This document shows, one piece after another, positions 29,751 through 38,607 of a stretch of DNA of 52,933 nucleotides. Position 1 is the first letter of the stretch. The number at the start of each line of letters is the position of its first letter. Under the pieces are notes generated by a model that worked only from the letters and a program-made list of their open reading frames with translations, did not search any database and was not told the origin of the DNA. A program made the translations under genes and the position numbers. The DNA is from Erwinia sp. ErVv1. GTDB lineage: Bacteria > Pseudomonadota > Gammaproteobacteria > Enterobacterales > Enterobacteriaceae. The stretch covers positions 72,405 through 125,337 of the forward strand of contig NZ_CDPK01000012.1 of the NCBI RefSeq assembly GCF_900068895.1, given 5' to 3'.

Positions 29751-30202
29751 ATTTTATCCGTCCCACGAGCAACCGAATTGTAATGCGTTATCGTACGGTA
29801 AGTTATTTCAGCAACATCCTTTGAAAGTAGGATCCACCCTACTACCGGGATAGCACGACCAGTAAAAGTACTGATCTTATGGGTCAAAATGACCCTAAGA
29901 GTCCGTGGAGGGTAACCACCAACAACCGATGGAAGTTCAATTCCCCAGGGAAATTTTGCTTTAGGAAATACTCTTCGTGCGGCACGAGAAGCAAGAGAGG
30001 TTCCTGGCGTTGCCCTTGCAAATTTTCCTCTTGTTGAAAGGATATTGAGTCCTGAAACAATGGCAACGATAGATGCAAAGTCATTTACACCAACCTGTTC
30101 GGCAAACTCTTCACAGAAAATCATAAATAACAGCTCATTGGCTCTCAGGTTGGACCTTCCCGCATAGAAGTATGTCCCGTTAAGCTCTTCAGTTGTATCC
30201 AT
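29744..30202 (-). CDS. STM2901-family protein (unknown function)
   Basis: A 152-residue protein that I match from memory to the Salmonella STM2901 family: LNGTYFYAGRSNLRANELLFMIFCEEFAEQ at the N-terminus, GLNILSTRGKFA in the middle, and a hydrophobic segment GRAIPVVGWILLSKDVAEITY near residues 114-135. Genes of this family are commonly paired with DUF1493 genes, as here. Possibly membrane-associated. A Shine-Dalgarno-like AAGGG lies about 9 nt before the ATG, and TATTAT / TATAAG -10-like boxes lie about 30 bp upstream on the minus strand. Function unknown; the neighbouring broken Tlde1 effector suggests a link to interbacterial toxin loci. Confidence 0.65.
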   Translation of the reverse strand: MDTTEELNGTYFYAGRSNLRANELLFMIFCEEFAEQVGVNDFASIVAIVSGLNILSTRGKFARATPGTSLASRAARRVFPKAKFPWGIELPSVVGGYPPRTLRVILTHKISTFTGRAIPVVGWILLSKDVAEITYRTITHYNSVARGTDKIW

Positions 30203-30393
30203 ACCAAAATCCCTTTGAGTGATTAAACCAGCTTATAATAGCTCTTTTTTATTTTCAAGCAAGTTTGATAAATTCCATAGATCCCATAGAATCCATAAAG
30301 CCTATTTAACGTAACGACAAAAAGCGAGGCGATATCCTCAGCATCAGGGATGATCTAATAAGTAAGTTTGACGATTCTTTTCTCATTCTAAAC

Positions 30394-30804
30394 TTATCCC
30401 TGCTTTTGAGACAAAGCCAGTTCGGAACATCTATGATGTAGCATACATCCCGGATGGAGCCTAAATAACCCACGGTAAACACCATCTATCCAGGTTCCAT
30501 CATCAATACCCCAGTCATCCTTGTATAAGGCGAACCACTCATCACGACCAAAGGCAGCTCCATGACGGATTTTATTCTATGTATCCTGAATTTCTGCTTT
30601 TCTTTTTGAGAAGAACCCTCCAGAACCACGATCAACAATCCAGTATTTACCCGGTGGTAATGGACCATCACCTTTAATGGCACTGTAGGCCCCCTTGTTT
30701 CGGTAAATGCCATTACCAGAAAAAGCTATAAACACACCAACACCATACAGATTGAGAGGGGCATAATCAGCACCATTCATAATCATCTTCCCTTGTAATG
30801 CCAT
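30394..30804 (-). pseudogene. Tlde1-type effector (type VI L,D-transpeptidase) pseudogene
   Basis: The ATG at 30804, with AGGTG 6 nt upstream, opens MALQGKMIMNGADYAPLNLYG, followed by FSGNGIYRNKG and LPPGKYWIVDRGSGG, the N-terminal half of Tlde1-domain proteins. Family knowledge: these are periplasm-targeting T6SS effectors that act on peptidoglycan tetrapeptides. An in-frame TAG at 30577-30579 interrupts the gene. The same frame then continues with FGRDEWFALYKDDWG and RGLFRLHPG, the expected second half with the catalytic His region. After LHPG the sequence degenerates, and the conserved GC(I/V)T catalytic-Cys motif is not found before the stop at 30394. No immunity gene could be identified beside it. 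Confidence 0.75.
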
Positions 30805-31282
30805 ATATCACCTCATATCCTTATACTTAATGCGTGATTATGCTACAGATGATTTATTGTACGATCAACATGAATAGTTAATTTTCATAACTCTCATTTT
30901 TATAATCTATTTTTAGGCTAAATCAGTTTTTATTTTTCATTTTTAATAGTAAAAAAGAACCATAAAGATTTTATAAGAAATTTTCACTTCAAGCTTAAGT
31001 ATAGTTAACCTATTCTGTATCTAATCAAGCCGGGTAATGCTTATTTCCCGGAAGGTGAAATTGAAGAACGCTTCAACTGGCGGCAGCACGAGCGGGAAAA
31101 AGAGGGCTTTTCTATCCGCTGGGTTGATGAAACTGCGCCCATACCGGACAATGGGGCTCTATTATTACCGGCACCATAGAACGGCCGGTAAATCAACCTG
31201 TGTAACTGTCACGCTATTAAAAGCAATCGCTCTGGCGGTCACATTACGCGTTCTTAAAACAACGCATCCCCTGCTGAGGGCC
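30805..31282. other. AT-rich region with an unrecognised C-terminal gene fragment
   Basis: 478 bp without an intact gene. Bases 30805-31008 are very AT-rich and featureless. On the plus strand 31009-31179 is an open stretch without a start codon, ending in TAG, that reads like the C-terminus of a real protein: GNAYFPEGEIEERFNWRQHE followed by FSIRWVDETAPIPDNG. Its GC content and residue use fit a core-like coding sequence, so it is probably a broken gene end. I do not recognise the family. The rest, to 31282, shows no convincing frame. Confidence 0.45.
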
Positions 31283-31672
31283 TTAATCGCAGGGTTGATC
31301 TGAGAAGTCCTGGTGCCCACGTCCCGACTGGCACCTCTGCAATTTCTTCTGCGATAATAGGGTCCAGATGCCCTCTCTTTTCACCAGAGAAAATACCGTT
31401 TTCTCACTGGCTATCGAATCATCAAAGAGTCCGCTTTCTGCGATCGTTACCGTTGCGGTGTCGGGTGACTCGCCCCCACTAACCTGCTGAGTTATCGTCA
31501 GAGGCGTGATCTCCTCCTGAAACCCCTCCCCCATCGCCCTGACTGCGAGATTAAGGGGAGTCGCAGATCCGCAGAAGCTGTCGCGTTCTGGCCGTTTTTC
31601 GTTACATCCCGTCAGCAGCGAGGCTAACAGGCAGGCTGTAAAGATCGAGGCTAAAGAGTGTGTTAAATCCAT
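31283..31672 (-). CDS. Small putative lipoprotein
   Basis: A 129-residue protein with a type II signal peptide: hydrophobic segment about residues 9-21 and lipobox LLTGC with the lipidated Cys at 23. The mature part is about 107 residues and has three further Cys residues. The strand pattern TITQQVSGGESPDTATVTIAE then VFSLVKREGIWTLLSQKK looks like an extracytoplasmic beta fold with a repeated 'response' strand, as in NTF2-like or DUF4878-like lipoproteins, but I cannot assign it. AGGGAT lies about 9 nt before the ATG. It could be an immunity lipoprotein left from a toxin locus; this is speculation from context only. Confidence 0.7.
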   Translation of the reverse strand: MDLTHSLASIFTACLLASLLTGCNEKRPERDSFCGSATPLNLAVRAMGEGFQEEITPLTITQQVSGGESPDTATVTIAESGLFDDSIASEKTVFSLVKREGIWTLLSQKKLQRCQSGRGHQDFSDQPCD

Positions 31673-31710
31673 TTTATTGATCCCTGTGAAATAAAAACCC
31701 TGAGAAGGAA

Positions 31711-31782
31711 AACGTGCTGAAAATAAAACCTTCTGAGGTTAACGATAACGTGCTTAAAATATAACCTTTTGAGGTCAATGAT
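31711..31782. repeat. 36-bp tandem direct repeat, two copies
   Basis: Unit 1 (31711-31746) and unit 2 (31747-31782) are 36 bp each and differ at about five or six positions; both begin AACGTGCT and contain ACCTT.TGAGGT. A weaker third half-copy (CTGTGAAATAAAAACCCTGAGAAGG, interrupted) can be seen at about 31684-31709, overlapping the ribosome-binding region of the lipoprotein gene. The array is upstream of the minus-strand lipoprotein. Confidence 0.8.
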
Positions 31783-32053
31783 AAATAGAAATTTAGCTTA
31801 AACGCCATTCTGCCACCTATTCATACCGTCGGCTTCCGCTGATCCTTCAGGCCCCTTACGCCATACGACCACGACGACTGTACGGGCACCCCTTACTTAC
31901 GCGCCCACGCCATGCAGACGAAGCGGATAAGCAACACTCATCCCCACTACATATTAAAAATGGTTTATCCCCGCCCACATTTTGCTAAAGTCCGACATTC
32001 CGCTAATCTGAGGGGCACCCTGCCGGACAGACAGGCAGCAGACGGGAAGGTAC
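31783..32053. other. Intergenic stretch before a small conserved-looking gene
   Basis: No gene seen. Composition returns from AT-rich to GC-rich within about 31820-31950, which marks the right edge of the accessory patch. TTGCTAAAGT-type sequence near 31982-31992 may contain a -10 box for the following small gene; support is weak. Confidence 0.3.
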
Positions 32054-32302
32054 ATGATTAGACCGCTTAATGAAGAATATGGCATCAGCGTGGCGGCACT
32101 GAAGATGCTGCAATACCTGAAACAGATTTCACGCGGCGATGCGTCGTTTTCGATTCTGGACACCACTCTGAATCACCGCTGCAACGTCACGCCACCGGAT
32201 AATTTCAAACTGCTGGATCAGCTGTTTGACGCCGGTAAGATTGATTACGACTACCGGGGAACCGGGCTTGACAGCGAACGGCACGTCAAGCTGGTCAGGT
32301 AG
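32054..32302 (+). CDS. Small hypothetical protein (82 aa)
   Basis: An 82-residue protein starting MIRPLNEEYGISVAALKMLQ, with GGGAAGG 4 nt before the ATG. The layout of three predicted helices followed by a short beta pair (KIDYDYRG ... RHVKLVR) resembles a small winged-helix or DNA/RNA-binding fold, but no family is recognised. Codon use is GC-rich, like core genes. It precedes the GNAT gene by about 100 bp on the same strand and could share its transcript. Confidence 0.6.
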   Translation: MIRPLNEEYGISVAALKMLQYLKQISRGDASFSILDTTLNHRCNVTPPDNFKLLDQLFDAGKIDYDYRGTGLDSERHVKLVR

Positions 32303-32399
32303 CGCCCCCACCGGGCCATCCGGGCGCACGGCGCGTTCGGGGACGTCGTTCCGCTGGCGGCCGACATCTGGCTAAGGTCCGGCTAAAACAGGATTATAA

Positions 32400-32840
32400 A
32401 TGATAAATGTGCGGCCCTTTACCGAAGTCGATCGCCCTTTTCTGCGTACGCTTTTCCTTGCCTCGCGCAGGGCTAACTGGCCCTGGCTTGACGGCAGCGA
32501 CTGGCGGCTGGAAGACTTTGACCGGGTCACGCTGGGCGAACGTATTCTGGTCGCGGAGGAGAACGGCCACCGGCTGGGTTTTGCCGCCCTGCTGCCGAAC
32601 GATAATTTTCTGCATAGTCTGTTTGTCGATCCCGACGCGCAGCGGCGCGGTGTGGGTCGTGCATTACTGACCAGGGTGCAAAACGGGTTTACCTCTACCG
32701 GCGCACTCAAGTGTCTGAAGGCGAATAAAGCCGCCGCGGCCTTTTACCAGCAGCACGGCTGGCGAATATTGGCCGACGGCGAGAGCGAGCAGGGAGAGTA
32801 CTGGCTGATGCACTTTGTACGCGGTATGAAGCCAGGCTAA
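32400..32840 (+). CDS. GNAT family N-acetyltransferase
   Basis: A 146-residue acetyl-CoA-dependent acyltransferase. Motif A, with the pyrophosphate-binding QRRGVGRALL turn, is at about residues 78-91, preceded by the strand HSLFVDPDA; motif B, KANKAAAAFYQQHGWR, is near 108-123. The substrate (small molecule or protein amine) cannot be told. The ATG at 32400 is preceded by an AGGA sequence 8 nt upstream. It is convergent with apbC. Confidence 0.88.
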   Translation: MINVRPFTEVDRPFLRTLFLASRRANWPWLDGSDWRLEDFDRVTLGERILVAEENGHRLGFAALLPNDNFLHSLFVDPDAQRRGVGRALLTRVQNGFTSTGALKCLKANKAAAAFYQQHGWRILADGESEQGEYWLMHFVRGMKPG

Positions 32841-32975
32841 TGGCGCTCACATCCGGGTATGCGCCCCTGCGGGTACAGGTTACCCGCCCGGGTCAGGATG
32901 GAACAGCCGTAGCGAGGTAAATTTACCTGACTCTGGCTCAGCCTGTAAGTGCAGTTAATCAGCCTGTAAGTGCCG

Positions 32976-34088
32976 TTAAAGCGCGCGGAAGGCAATATCA
33001 GCCGGAACCACTTCACCCTGCCAGTAGAGCTGGGCGGCGACCTCTCCCGCCAGTTGACGATACAGCTGAGTCAGCTCGCTGTCCGGACGGCGCACCACCG
33101 TGGGCAGACCGTCGTCCAGATCCTCGCGCAGCGTAATATGCAGCGGAAGCTGGCTTAGCAAACGCGTATGGTACTGGCTGACCAGCTTCTCCGCCCCGCC
33201 GCTGCCGAAGATCGATTCGGCATGGCCACAATTGCTACAGATATGTACGCTCATATTTTCCACCACGCCCAGCACCGGCACGCTGACCTTCTCAAACATG
33301 ACTATCCCCTTGCGGGCATCCGCGAGAGCAATATCCTGCGGGGTGGTGACCACCAGCGCGGCGGTAACCGGCACGTTCTGCGCCAGCGTCAGCTGAATGT
33401 CTCCGGTGCCCGGCGGCATATCCAGGATCAGATAGTCCAGCTCTGACCAGAGCGTTTCATTCAGGAGCTGCATCAGCGCCTTGCTGGCCATCGGGCCGCG
33501 CCACACCATGGCATTATCTTCCGTTACCAGGTAGCCGATGGAGTTGGTCGCCAGCCCGTGAGCCATAATGGGTGCCATATGGGTGCCATCCGGCGACGTA
33601 GGCCGCTCGTCCCGCGTACCGAGCATATCGGGGAGTGACGGGCCATAAATATCGGCATCAAGCAGCCCGACCTTCGCCCCTTCGGCTGTCAGCGCCAGCG
33701 CCAGATTCACCGCCGTGCTGGATTTCCCCACCCCGCCTTTGCCGGAGCTGACGGCAATGATGTTCTTCACCCCTTTAACGCCCGGCAGGTTTTTCACCCG
33801 CTTTAGCGTGGCAACCTCGTGGCTCAGCCGCCAGCTAATCGCCTCTGCGCCGGTCAGACGCAGCAGCTCGGCGCTGGTCGTCTCTTTCAGTACTTCAAAC
33901 CCGCTGTTCCAGACGAAAGGCATTAGCAGGTCAATATGCAGGGTATTATCCATCAGCGCGCAGTGGTGGAGCGCCTTAAGCGAGATGAGATTAGCCTGAA
34001 GCGTTGGGTGTTCAAAGTGGGTCAGAATACCCATCACTATGGCGCGCAGCGCTTCCGGAGAGTGCTGCTGCTGGGCGTTTAACGACAT
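32976..34088 (-). CDS. apbC: Iron-sulfur cluster carrier protein ApbC/Mrp
   Basis: A 370-residue P-loop NTPase (E. coli Mrp, 369) that binds and transfers [4Fe-4S] clusters. The deviant Walker A motif GKGGVGKSSTAVNLA is near residues 115-129; DADIYGPS and the switch LDMPPGTGD follow; the cluster-ligand CSNCG (CxxC) is near 282-286. The N-terminal MIP18-like segment (about 1-90) is present. The start at 34088 matches the family. It is divergent from metG with a 171-bp shared promoter region, an arrangement conserved in enterobacteria. Confidence 0.95.
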   Translation of the reverse strand: MSLNAQQQHSPEALRAIVMGILTHFEHPTLQANLISLKALHHCALMDNTLHIDLLMPFVWNSGFEVLKETTSAELLRLTGAEAISWRLSHEVATLKRVKNLPGVKGVKNIIAVSSGKGGVGKSSTAVNLALALTAEGAKVGLLDADIYGPSLPDMLGTRDERPTSPDGTHMAPIMAHGLATNSIGYLVTEDNAMVWRGPMASKALMQLLNETLWSELDYLILDMPPGTGDIQLTLAQNVPVTAALVVTTPQDIALADARKGIVMFEKVSVPVLGVVENMSVHICSNCGHAESIFGSGGAEKLVSQYHTRLLSQLPLHITLREDLDDGLPTVVRRPDSELTQLYRQLAGEVAAQLYWQGEVVPADIAFRAL

Positions 34089-34259
34089 CCCGACTCCTTT
34101 TTTTCAGTGTGAGGTGTAATCGCTAAGCATACCAGATGTCGCTTAAGCCAGCGCGATGCCCGGCAAAATCCCGAATCGGGATCGCAGTACAGTTTACGCA
34201 GGGACGACACTCGGTTACCATCTATCCCCCCTATTTAAACAGGTATAGCAAGTCTTACT

Positions 34260-36290
34260 ATGACTCAAGTCGCGAAAAAAATATTGGTAACGTGCGCCCT
34301 GCCGTACGCTAACGGTTCCATCCATCTCGGCCACATGCTCGAGCATATCCAGGCAGATATATGGGTTCGTTACCAGCGAATGCGCGGCAATCAGGTTTAC
34401 TTCATCTGTGCGGATGACGCGCACGGCACCCCGATCATGCTGAAGGCTCAGCAGTTGGGTATTGCCCCCGAGCAGATGATTGCCGAAATGAGTCAGGAAC
34501 ATCAGACCGACTTTGCCGGTTTTGACATCAGCTATGATAACTACCATTCGACGCACAGCGACGAAAACCGGGAGCTTTCCTCGCTGATTTATGGCCGCCT
34601 GAAGGAAAATGGTTTTATCAAAAACCGCACCATTTCACAGCTTTACGATCCGGAAAAAGGCATGTTCCTGCCGGACCGCTTTGTGAAAGGCACCTGTCCG
34701 AAATGTAAATCGGCCGATCAGTACGGTGATAACTGCGAAGTATGCGGTGCCACCTACAGCCCAACCGAGCTGATTGAACCTAAGTCCGTGGTGTCGGGGG
34801 CGACGCCGGAAATGCGCGATTCTGAACACTTCTTCTTCGACCTGCCCGAGTTTAGCGAAATGCTCAGGGCGTGGACGCGTTCGGGCGCGCTCCAGGAGCA
34901 GGTCGCGAATAAGATGCAGGAGTGGTTTGAATCGGGGCTGAATCAGTGGGACATCTCCCGGGATGCGCCCTACTTCGGCTTTGAAATCCCCGATGCACCG
35001 GGCAAATATTTCTACGTCTGGCTGGATGCACCTATCGGCTATATGGGCTCGTTCAAAAACCTGTGCGACAGGCGTGGAGACATTGATTTCGACGCCTTCT
35101 GGAAGAAGGATTCCGACGCCGATCTTTATCACTTTATCGGCAAGGATATCGTCTATTTCCACAGCCTGTTCTGGCCAGCGATGCTTGAAGGCAGTAACTT
35201 CCGCAAGCCAACCAACCTGTTCGTGCATGGCTATGTGACGGTTAACGGCGCGAAGATGTCCAAATCACGCGGCACCTTTATTAAGGCCAGCACCTGGTTA
35301 CAGCATCTGGATGCGGACAGCCTGCGCTACTATTACGCCGCCAAGCTCTCCTCGCGCATTGATGATATCGATCTGAATCTGGAAGATTTCGTGCAGCGCG
35401 TTAATGCCGATATCGTCAACAAGGTGGTGAATCTGGCCTCGCGCAACGCGGGTTTTATCAACAAACGTTTCAACGGTCGGCTCTCCGCCGAACTGGCCGA
35501 TCCGGCGCTGTATAAAACCTTTACCGATGCCTCGGTCAGCATTGGCGAAGCCTGGAACAGCCGTGAGTTCAGCCGCGCGGTGCGTGAAATTATGGCACTG
35601 GCGGACATGGCTAACCGCTACGTAGACGAGCAGGCGCCGTGGGTAGTGGCGAAGCAGGAAGGGCGCGATGCCGATCTCCAGGCAATCTGCTCAATGGGCC
35701 TGAACCTGTTCCGCGTGCTGATGACCTGGCTGAAGCCTGTGCTCCCTTCATTGAGCGCGCGCGCTGAAACGTTTTTAAACCAGACCCTGAGCTGGGAGGG
35801 TATCGAACAGCCGCTGCTCGACCACGATATCTCAGCCTTTAAGGCGCTCTACAGCCGTATTGAGATGGATAAAGTCAATGCGCTGATCGAAGCCTCCAAA
35901 GAGGATGCCGCCGCCAGCCAGCCCGCCCCAACCGGCCCGCTGGCCGATGCGCCCATTCAGGAGACGATTAGCTTTGATGACTTCGCCAAAGTGGATATGC
36001 GTATCGCGCTGATCCAGGACGCCACGCTGGTTGAAGGCTCTGACAAGCTGCTGCGCCTGACGCTGGACGTGGGCGGCGAAACGCGCCAGGTATTCTCGGG
36101 TATTCGTGCTGCCTATCCGGATCCAGAGGTGCTGAAGGGCCGCCTGACGGTGATGGTGGCAAATCTCGCACCGCGTAAAATGCGCTTCGGTCTTTCCGAA
36201 GGCATGGTGATGGCGGCTGGCCCGGGCGGTAAGGATATCTTCCTGCTCAGCCCGGACAGCGGCGCGCAGCCGGGAATGCAGGTTAAATAA
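34260..36290 (+). CDS. metG: Methionyl-tRNA synthetase
   Basis: Charges tRNA-Met with methionine. It has 676 residues (E. coli 677). The HIGH-type motif is HLGH at residues 22-25 within [14 protein letters not shown]; the zinc-binding knuckle has the Cys pairs CPKC and CEVC near 145-162; KMSKS is near 332-336. The C-terminal tRNA-binding/dimerisation domain begins near residue 575 ([12 protein letters not shown]). Start and length match the family exactly. It has a terminator downstream at 36347-36372. Confidence 0.98.
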   Translation: MTQVAKKILVTCALPYANGSIHLGHMLEHIQADIWVRYQRMRGNQVYFICADDAHGTPIMLKAQQLGIAPEQMIAEMSQEHQTDFAGFDISYDNYHSTHSDENRELSSLIYGRLKENGFIKNRTISQLYDPEKGMFLPDRFVKGTCPKCKSADQYGDNCEVCGATYSPTELIEPKSVVSGATPEMRDSEHFFFDLPEFSEMLRAWTRSGALQEQVANKMQEWFESGLNQWDISRDAPYFGFEIPDAPGKYFYVWLDAPIGYMGSFKNLCDRRGDIDFDAFWKKDSDADLYHFIGKDIVYFHSLFWPAMLEGSNFRKPTNLFVHGYVTVNGAKMSKSRGTFIKASTWLQHLDADSLRYYYAAKLSSRIDDIDLNLEDFVQRVNADIVNKVVNLASRNAGFINKRFNGRLSAELADPALYKTFTDASVSIGEAWNSREFSRAVREIMALADMANRYVDEQAPWVVAKQEGRDADLQAICSMGLNLFRVLMTWLKPVLPSLSARAETFLNQTLSWEGIEQPLLDHDISAFKALYSRIEMDKVNALIEASKEDAAASQPAPTGPLADAPIQETISFDDFAKVDMRIALIQDATLVEGSDKLLRLTLDVGGETRQVFSGIRAAYPDPEVLKGRLTVMVANLAPRKMRFGLSEGMVMAAGPGGKDIFLLSPDSGAQPGMQVK

Positions 36291-36303
36291 GCCTGTACGG
36301 CGG

Positions 36304-36338
36304 CATTATTCAGCCCGGGCTGGCCGGGTCGAATAATG
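36304..36338. repeat. Inverted repeat just after metG
   Basis: CATTATTC (36304-36311) pairs with GAATAATG (36331-36338), and the inner CCCGG/CCGGG extends the stem after a 2-nt mismatch. It has no T tract, so it looks like a stability hairpin or binding site that precedes the true terminator. Confidence 0.6.
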
Positions 36339-36346
36339 CACATTGA

Positions 36347-36372
36347 GGGGCGACAGGGTTCGCCCCTTTTTT
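36347..36372 (+). terminator. Rho-independent terminator of metG
   Basis: Perfect 7-bp stem GGGGCGA / TCGCCCC with a 6-nt loop followed by six T residues; positioned about 55 bp after the metG stop. Confidence 0.85.
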
Positions 36373-36446
36373 ATTCTCACCGCCTGAGTCACACTACGCT
36401 TTATTCTCCATCATGGGATTCACGTTCATCAAAGCAGGAGTTCCTC

Positions 36447-36842
36447 ATGCATCGCGCGCTGTCAATTATCTGGCGATACCTTCGCGCCTTTATCATCATT
36501 TATCTCTGTCTGTACGCCGGAAACGGCATCGCTTCCCTGCTGCCGGTGGCTATTCCCGGCAGTATCATCGGCATGCTGATCCTCTTTGCGCTGCTGGCCT
36601 CGCAGATTATGCCGGTTGAGTGGGTCAGGCCCGGCAGCCACCTGCTTATCCGCTATATGGCGCTGCTGTTTGTGCCCATCAGCGTCGGCATAATGAACTA
36701 CACGCAGATATTGAGCGCGCAGTTTGGCCCGATTGTTATCTCCTGCGTCGTCAGCACCTTTGTGGTTCTGCTGACCGTTGGCCTGATTTCACACCGTCTG
36801 CACGGCAGAACAGCGGGATTACCGGAGGCGGAAAATGAGTGA
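36447..36842 (+). CDS. yohJ: CidA/LrgA family membrane protein YohJ
   Basis: A 131-residue inner-membrane protein with four hydrophobic helices (E. coli YohJ, 132). It belongs to the holin-like LrgA/CidA family, proposed to influence murein hydrolase export or small-molecule transport together with the LrgB partner. Conserved segments are [21 protein letters not shown] and [18 protein letters not shown]. The ATG at 36447 is chosen because AGGAG lies 7 nt upstream and the family starts here; the open frame further 5' runs through the metG terminator. It overlaps yohK by 8 nt. Confidence 0.92.
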   Translation: MHRALSIIWRYLRAFIIIYLCLYAGNGIASLLPVAIPGSIIGMLILFALLASQIMPVEWVRPGSHLLIRYMALLFVPISVGIMNYTQILSAQFGPIVISCVVSTFVVLLTVGLISHRLHGRTAGLPEAENE

Positions 36843-37527
36843 TATCTGGTGGTCGCTGCCGCTTACCCTGCTGGTGTTCCTCGCAGCCCGTAAACTGGCC
36901 GCTAAGGTGAAAATCTCGCTGGTTAATCCGCTGCTGGTGTCCATCGTGGTGATTGTGCCGCTGCTGGTGCTGCTGAAGATGCCCTACGCCCGCTATTTTC
37001 AGGGCAGCTCGCTGCTGAATCAGCTTTTGCAGCCCGCCGTGGTCGCACTGGCGCTACCGCTCTACGAGCAAATGCATCAGATTCGGGCGCGCTGGAAGTC
37101 GATTATCAGCGTCTGTTTTATCGGCAGTATGACCGCGATGATCTCCGGCACGGCCATTGCCCTCTGGCTGGGCGCGTCGCCGCAAATAGCGGCAACCATT
37201 ATGCCTAAGTCCGTCACCACGCCGATTGCCATGGCCGTTTCCGCGACCCTGGGCGGCATCCCGGCGATCAGCGCGATCTGCGTACTGATGGCCGGCGTAC
37301 TGGGTGCGGTTTTTGGTCATATGCTGCTTAACCTGTGCAAAATAAAGAGTAAGGCGTCGCGCGGACTGGCCATTGGCAACGCGTCGCACGCGCTGGGCAC
37401 CGCCCGCTGCGCCGAGCTGGACTATCAGGAAGGGGCTTACAGTTCGCTGGCGCTGGTGATCTGCGGCATCATTACCTCGCTGCTGGCACCCTTTATCTTC
37501 CCGATCATGATGCACCTGTGGCGGTAA
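36835..37527 (+). CDS. yohK: CidB/LrgB family membrane protein YohK
   Basis: A 230-residue polytopic inner-membrane protein (E. coli YohK, 231), partner of YohJ. The family signature is visible in [25 protein letters not shown] and in [21 protein letters not shown]. Begins inside the last codons of yohJ, so translation is coupled. In E. coli yohJK is co-expressed with the neighbouring cdd and has been linked to 3-hydroxypropionate tolerance or overflow-metabolite export; the present gene is likewise 126 bp upstream of cdd, but cdd has its own CRP-type promoter. Confidence 0.93.
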   Translation: MSDIWWSLPLTLLVFLAARKLAAKVKISLVNPLLVSIVVIVPLLVLLKMPYARYFQGSSLLNQLLQPAVVALALPLYEQMHQIRARWKSIISVCFIGSMTAMISGTAIALWLGASPQIAATIMPKSVTTPIAMAVSATLGGIPAISAICVLMAGVLGAVFGHMLLNLCKIKSKASRGLAIGNASHALGTARCAELDYQEGAYSSLALVICGIITSLLAPFIFPIMMHLWR

Positions 37528-37580
37528 ACTTGCGGCAAGTCCCGCATTTGTAGATTCTTTTTCACATATTACATTGTAAA

Positions 37581-37630
37581 TGTGAACAAAATCACATACA
37601 ACGCTGCGGAGGCTCGCCAGAATAAGCGGC
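37581..37630 (+). promoter_or_regulatory. CRP-controlled promoter of cdd with a possible CytR operator
   Basis: A perfect CRP consensus TGTGA-N6-TCACA lies at 37581-37596, centred at 37588.5. CAGAAT at 37618-37623 can serve as -10 box with a start near 37630, so the CRP site is at -41.5. Immediately upstream TTACATTGTAA (37569-37579) is an 11-bp palindrome between the CRP site and a TTCACA half-site at 37561-37566; it may be the CytR contact known from E. coli cdd. Confidence 0.75.
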
Positions 37631-37653
37631 CAAATCTGCCAGAGAGGCCTGAT

Positions 37654-38538
37654 ATGCACCCACGTTTCCAGGCAGCGTTTACCGCGCTGCCCACGCCGCT
37701 GCAGAGCGCCCTGCTGCCTGTACTTTCCCGTGATGATTTTGCGGCTTTTTTCACCCCGCAGCAGGTTGAAGAGATCAAAAATGTTAGCGGTCTGAACGAT
37801 CGCGAGCTGGCGTTTGCCCTGCTGCCGCTGGCAGCCGCCTGCGCCGTTGCCCCGCTTTCAGACTTTAACGTCGGCGCGGTCGCGCGCGGCAAAAGCGGTC
37901 ATTTGTGGTTCGGTGCCAATATGGAGTTCAGCGGCGCCACCATGCAGCAGACGGTCCATGCCGAGCAGAGCGCGATTACTCACGCCTGGCTCATGGGCGA
38001 ACGGCAGCTGGAGGCGATCACCGTTAACTACACGCCCTGCGGTCACTGCCGCCAGTTTATGAATGAGTTAAACAGCGGAACCGCGCTGAAAATCGATCTG
38101 CCAGGACGCGACACCGCCACGCTCGGCCACTATCTGCCGGATGCCTTTGGGCCGCGTGACCTGGCGATCCAGACCCTGCTGATGGATGAAACTGATCAGG
38201 GGATTCAGCCAACGGGCGATGCGCTGACGCAGGCAGCCCTTCTGGCCGCTAACCGCAGCCATGCGCCTTATACCCAGGCCTGGAGCGGCGTCGCGCTTGA
38301 GGCGTCGGACGGCGCTATTTTTGCCGGTTCCTATGCGGAAAACGCCGCATTTAACCCCAGCCTCCCGCCGCTGCAGGCCGCGCTGATTTTGCTGAACCTG
38401 TCCGGGCGCAGCGTGCAGCAAATCCGGCGGGCGGTACTGGCTGAATCAGCGGAGGCGAAGGTGATTCAGTACCAGGCAACCGAAGCAACGCTTCGGGCGC
38501 TGGGCTGTAACCATCTGACCGTGACACCGCTGGCCTGA
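37654..38538 (+). CDS. cdd: Cytidine deaminase
   Basis: Deaminates cytidine and deoxycytidine to uridine and deoxyuridine in nucleoside salvage; zinc-dependent, homodimeric. It has 294 residues, the E. coli length, starting MHPRFQAAF. The zinc site is intact: HAEQS (His and catalytic Glu) near residues 102-106 and PCGHCRQF near 128-135. The C-terminal half is the inactive duplicated domain typical of the enterobacterial enzyme. The ATG at 37654 follows GAGAGG; an upstream GTG at 37582 is open but would start inside the CRP site and is rejected. Confidence 0.97.
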   Translation: MHPRFQAAFTALPTPLQSALLPVLSRDDFAAFFTPQQVEEIKNVSGLNDRELAFALLPLAAACAVAPLSDFNVGAVARGKSGHLWFGANMEFSGATMQQTVHAEQSAITHAWLMGERQLEAITVNYTPCGHCRQFMNELNSGTALKIDLPGRDTATLGHYLPDAFGPRDLAIQTLLMDETDQGIQPTGDALTQAALLAANRSHAPYTQAWSGVALEASDGAIFAGSYAENAAFNPSLPPLQAALILLNLSGRSVQQIRRAVLAESAEAKVIQYQATEATLRALGCNHLTVTPLA

Positions 38539-38607
38539 CCCCATTATCCCGCCGTGGGTGCGGCCAGATGGCCCATTGCGCCGCACCTTAACGGCAATAG
38601 TGCTGCT

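Noticed and set aside
30271-30300. CCATAGA-type short direct repeats as a CRISPR-like element
   Set aside because: Only about 10-bp imperfect units without spacers; no cas genes in the window.
31037-31303. 88-codon plus-strand frame as a gene
   Set aside because: It runs in a different frame over the better-formed C-terminal fragment (31009-31179), and its residues are basic and low in complexity.
36336-36446. Longer start for yohJ
   Set aside because: The extension overlaps the metG terminator and lacks family similarity; AGGAG before 36447 decides the start.
37582-37653. Upstream in-frame GTG that would extend Cdd by 24 residues
   Set aside because: It starts inside a perfect CRP site and the resulting length exceeds the family; the ATG at 37654 has a ribosome-binding site and gives the E. 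coli length.
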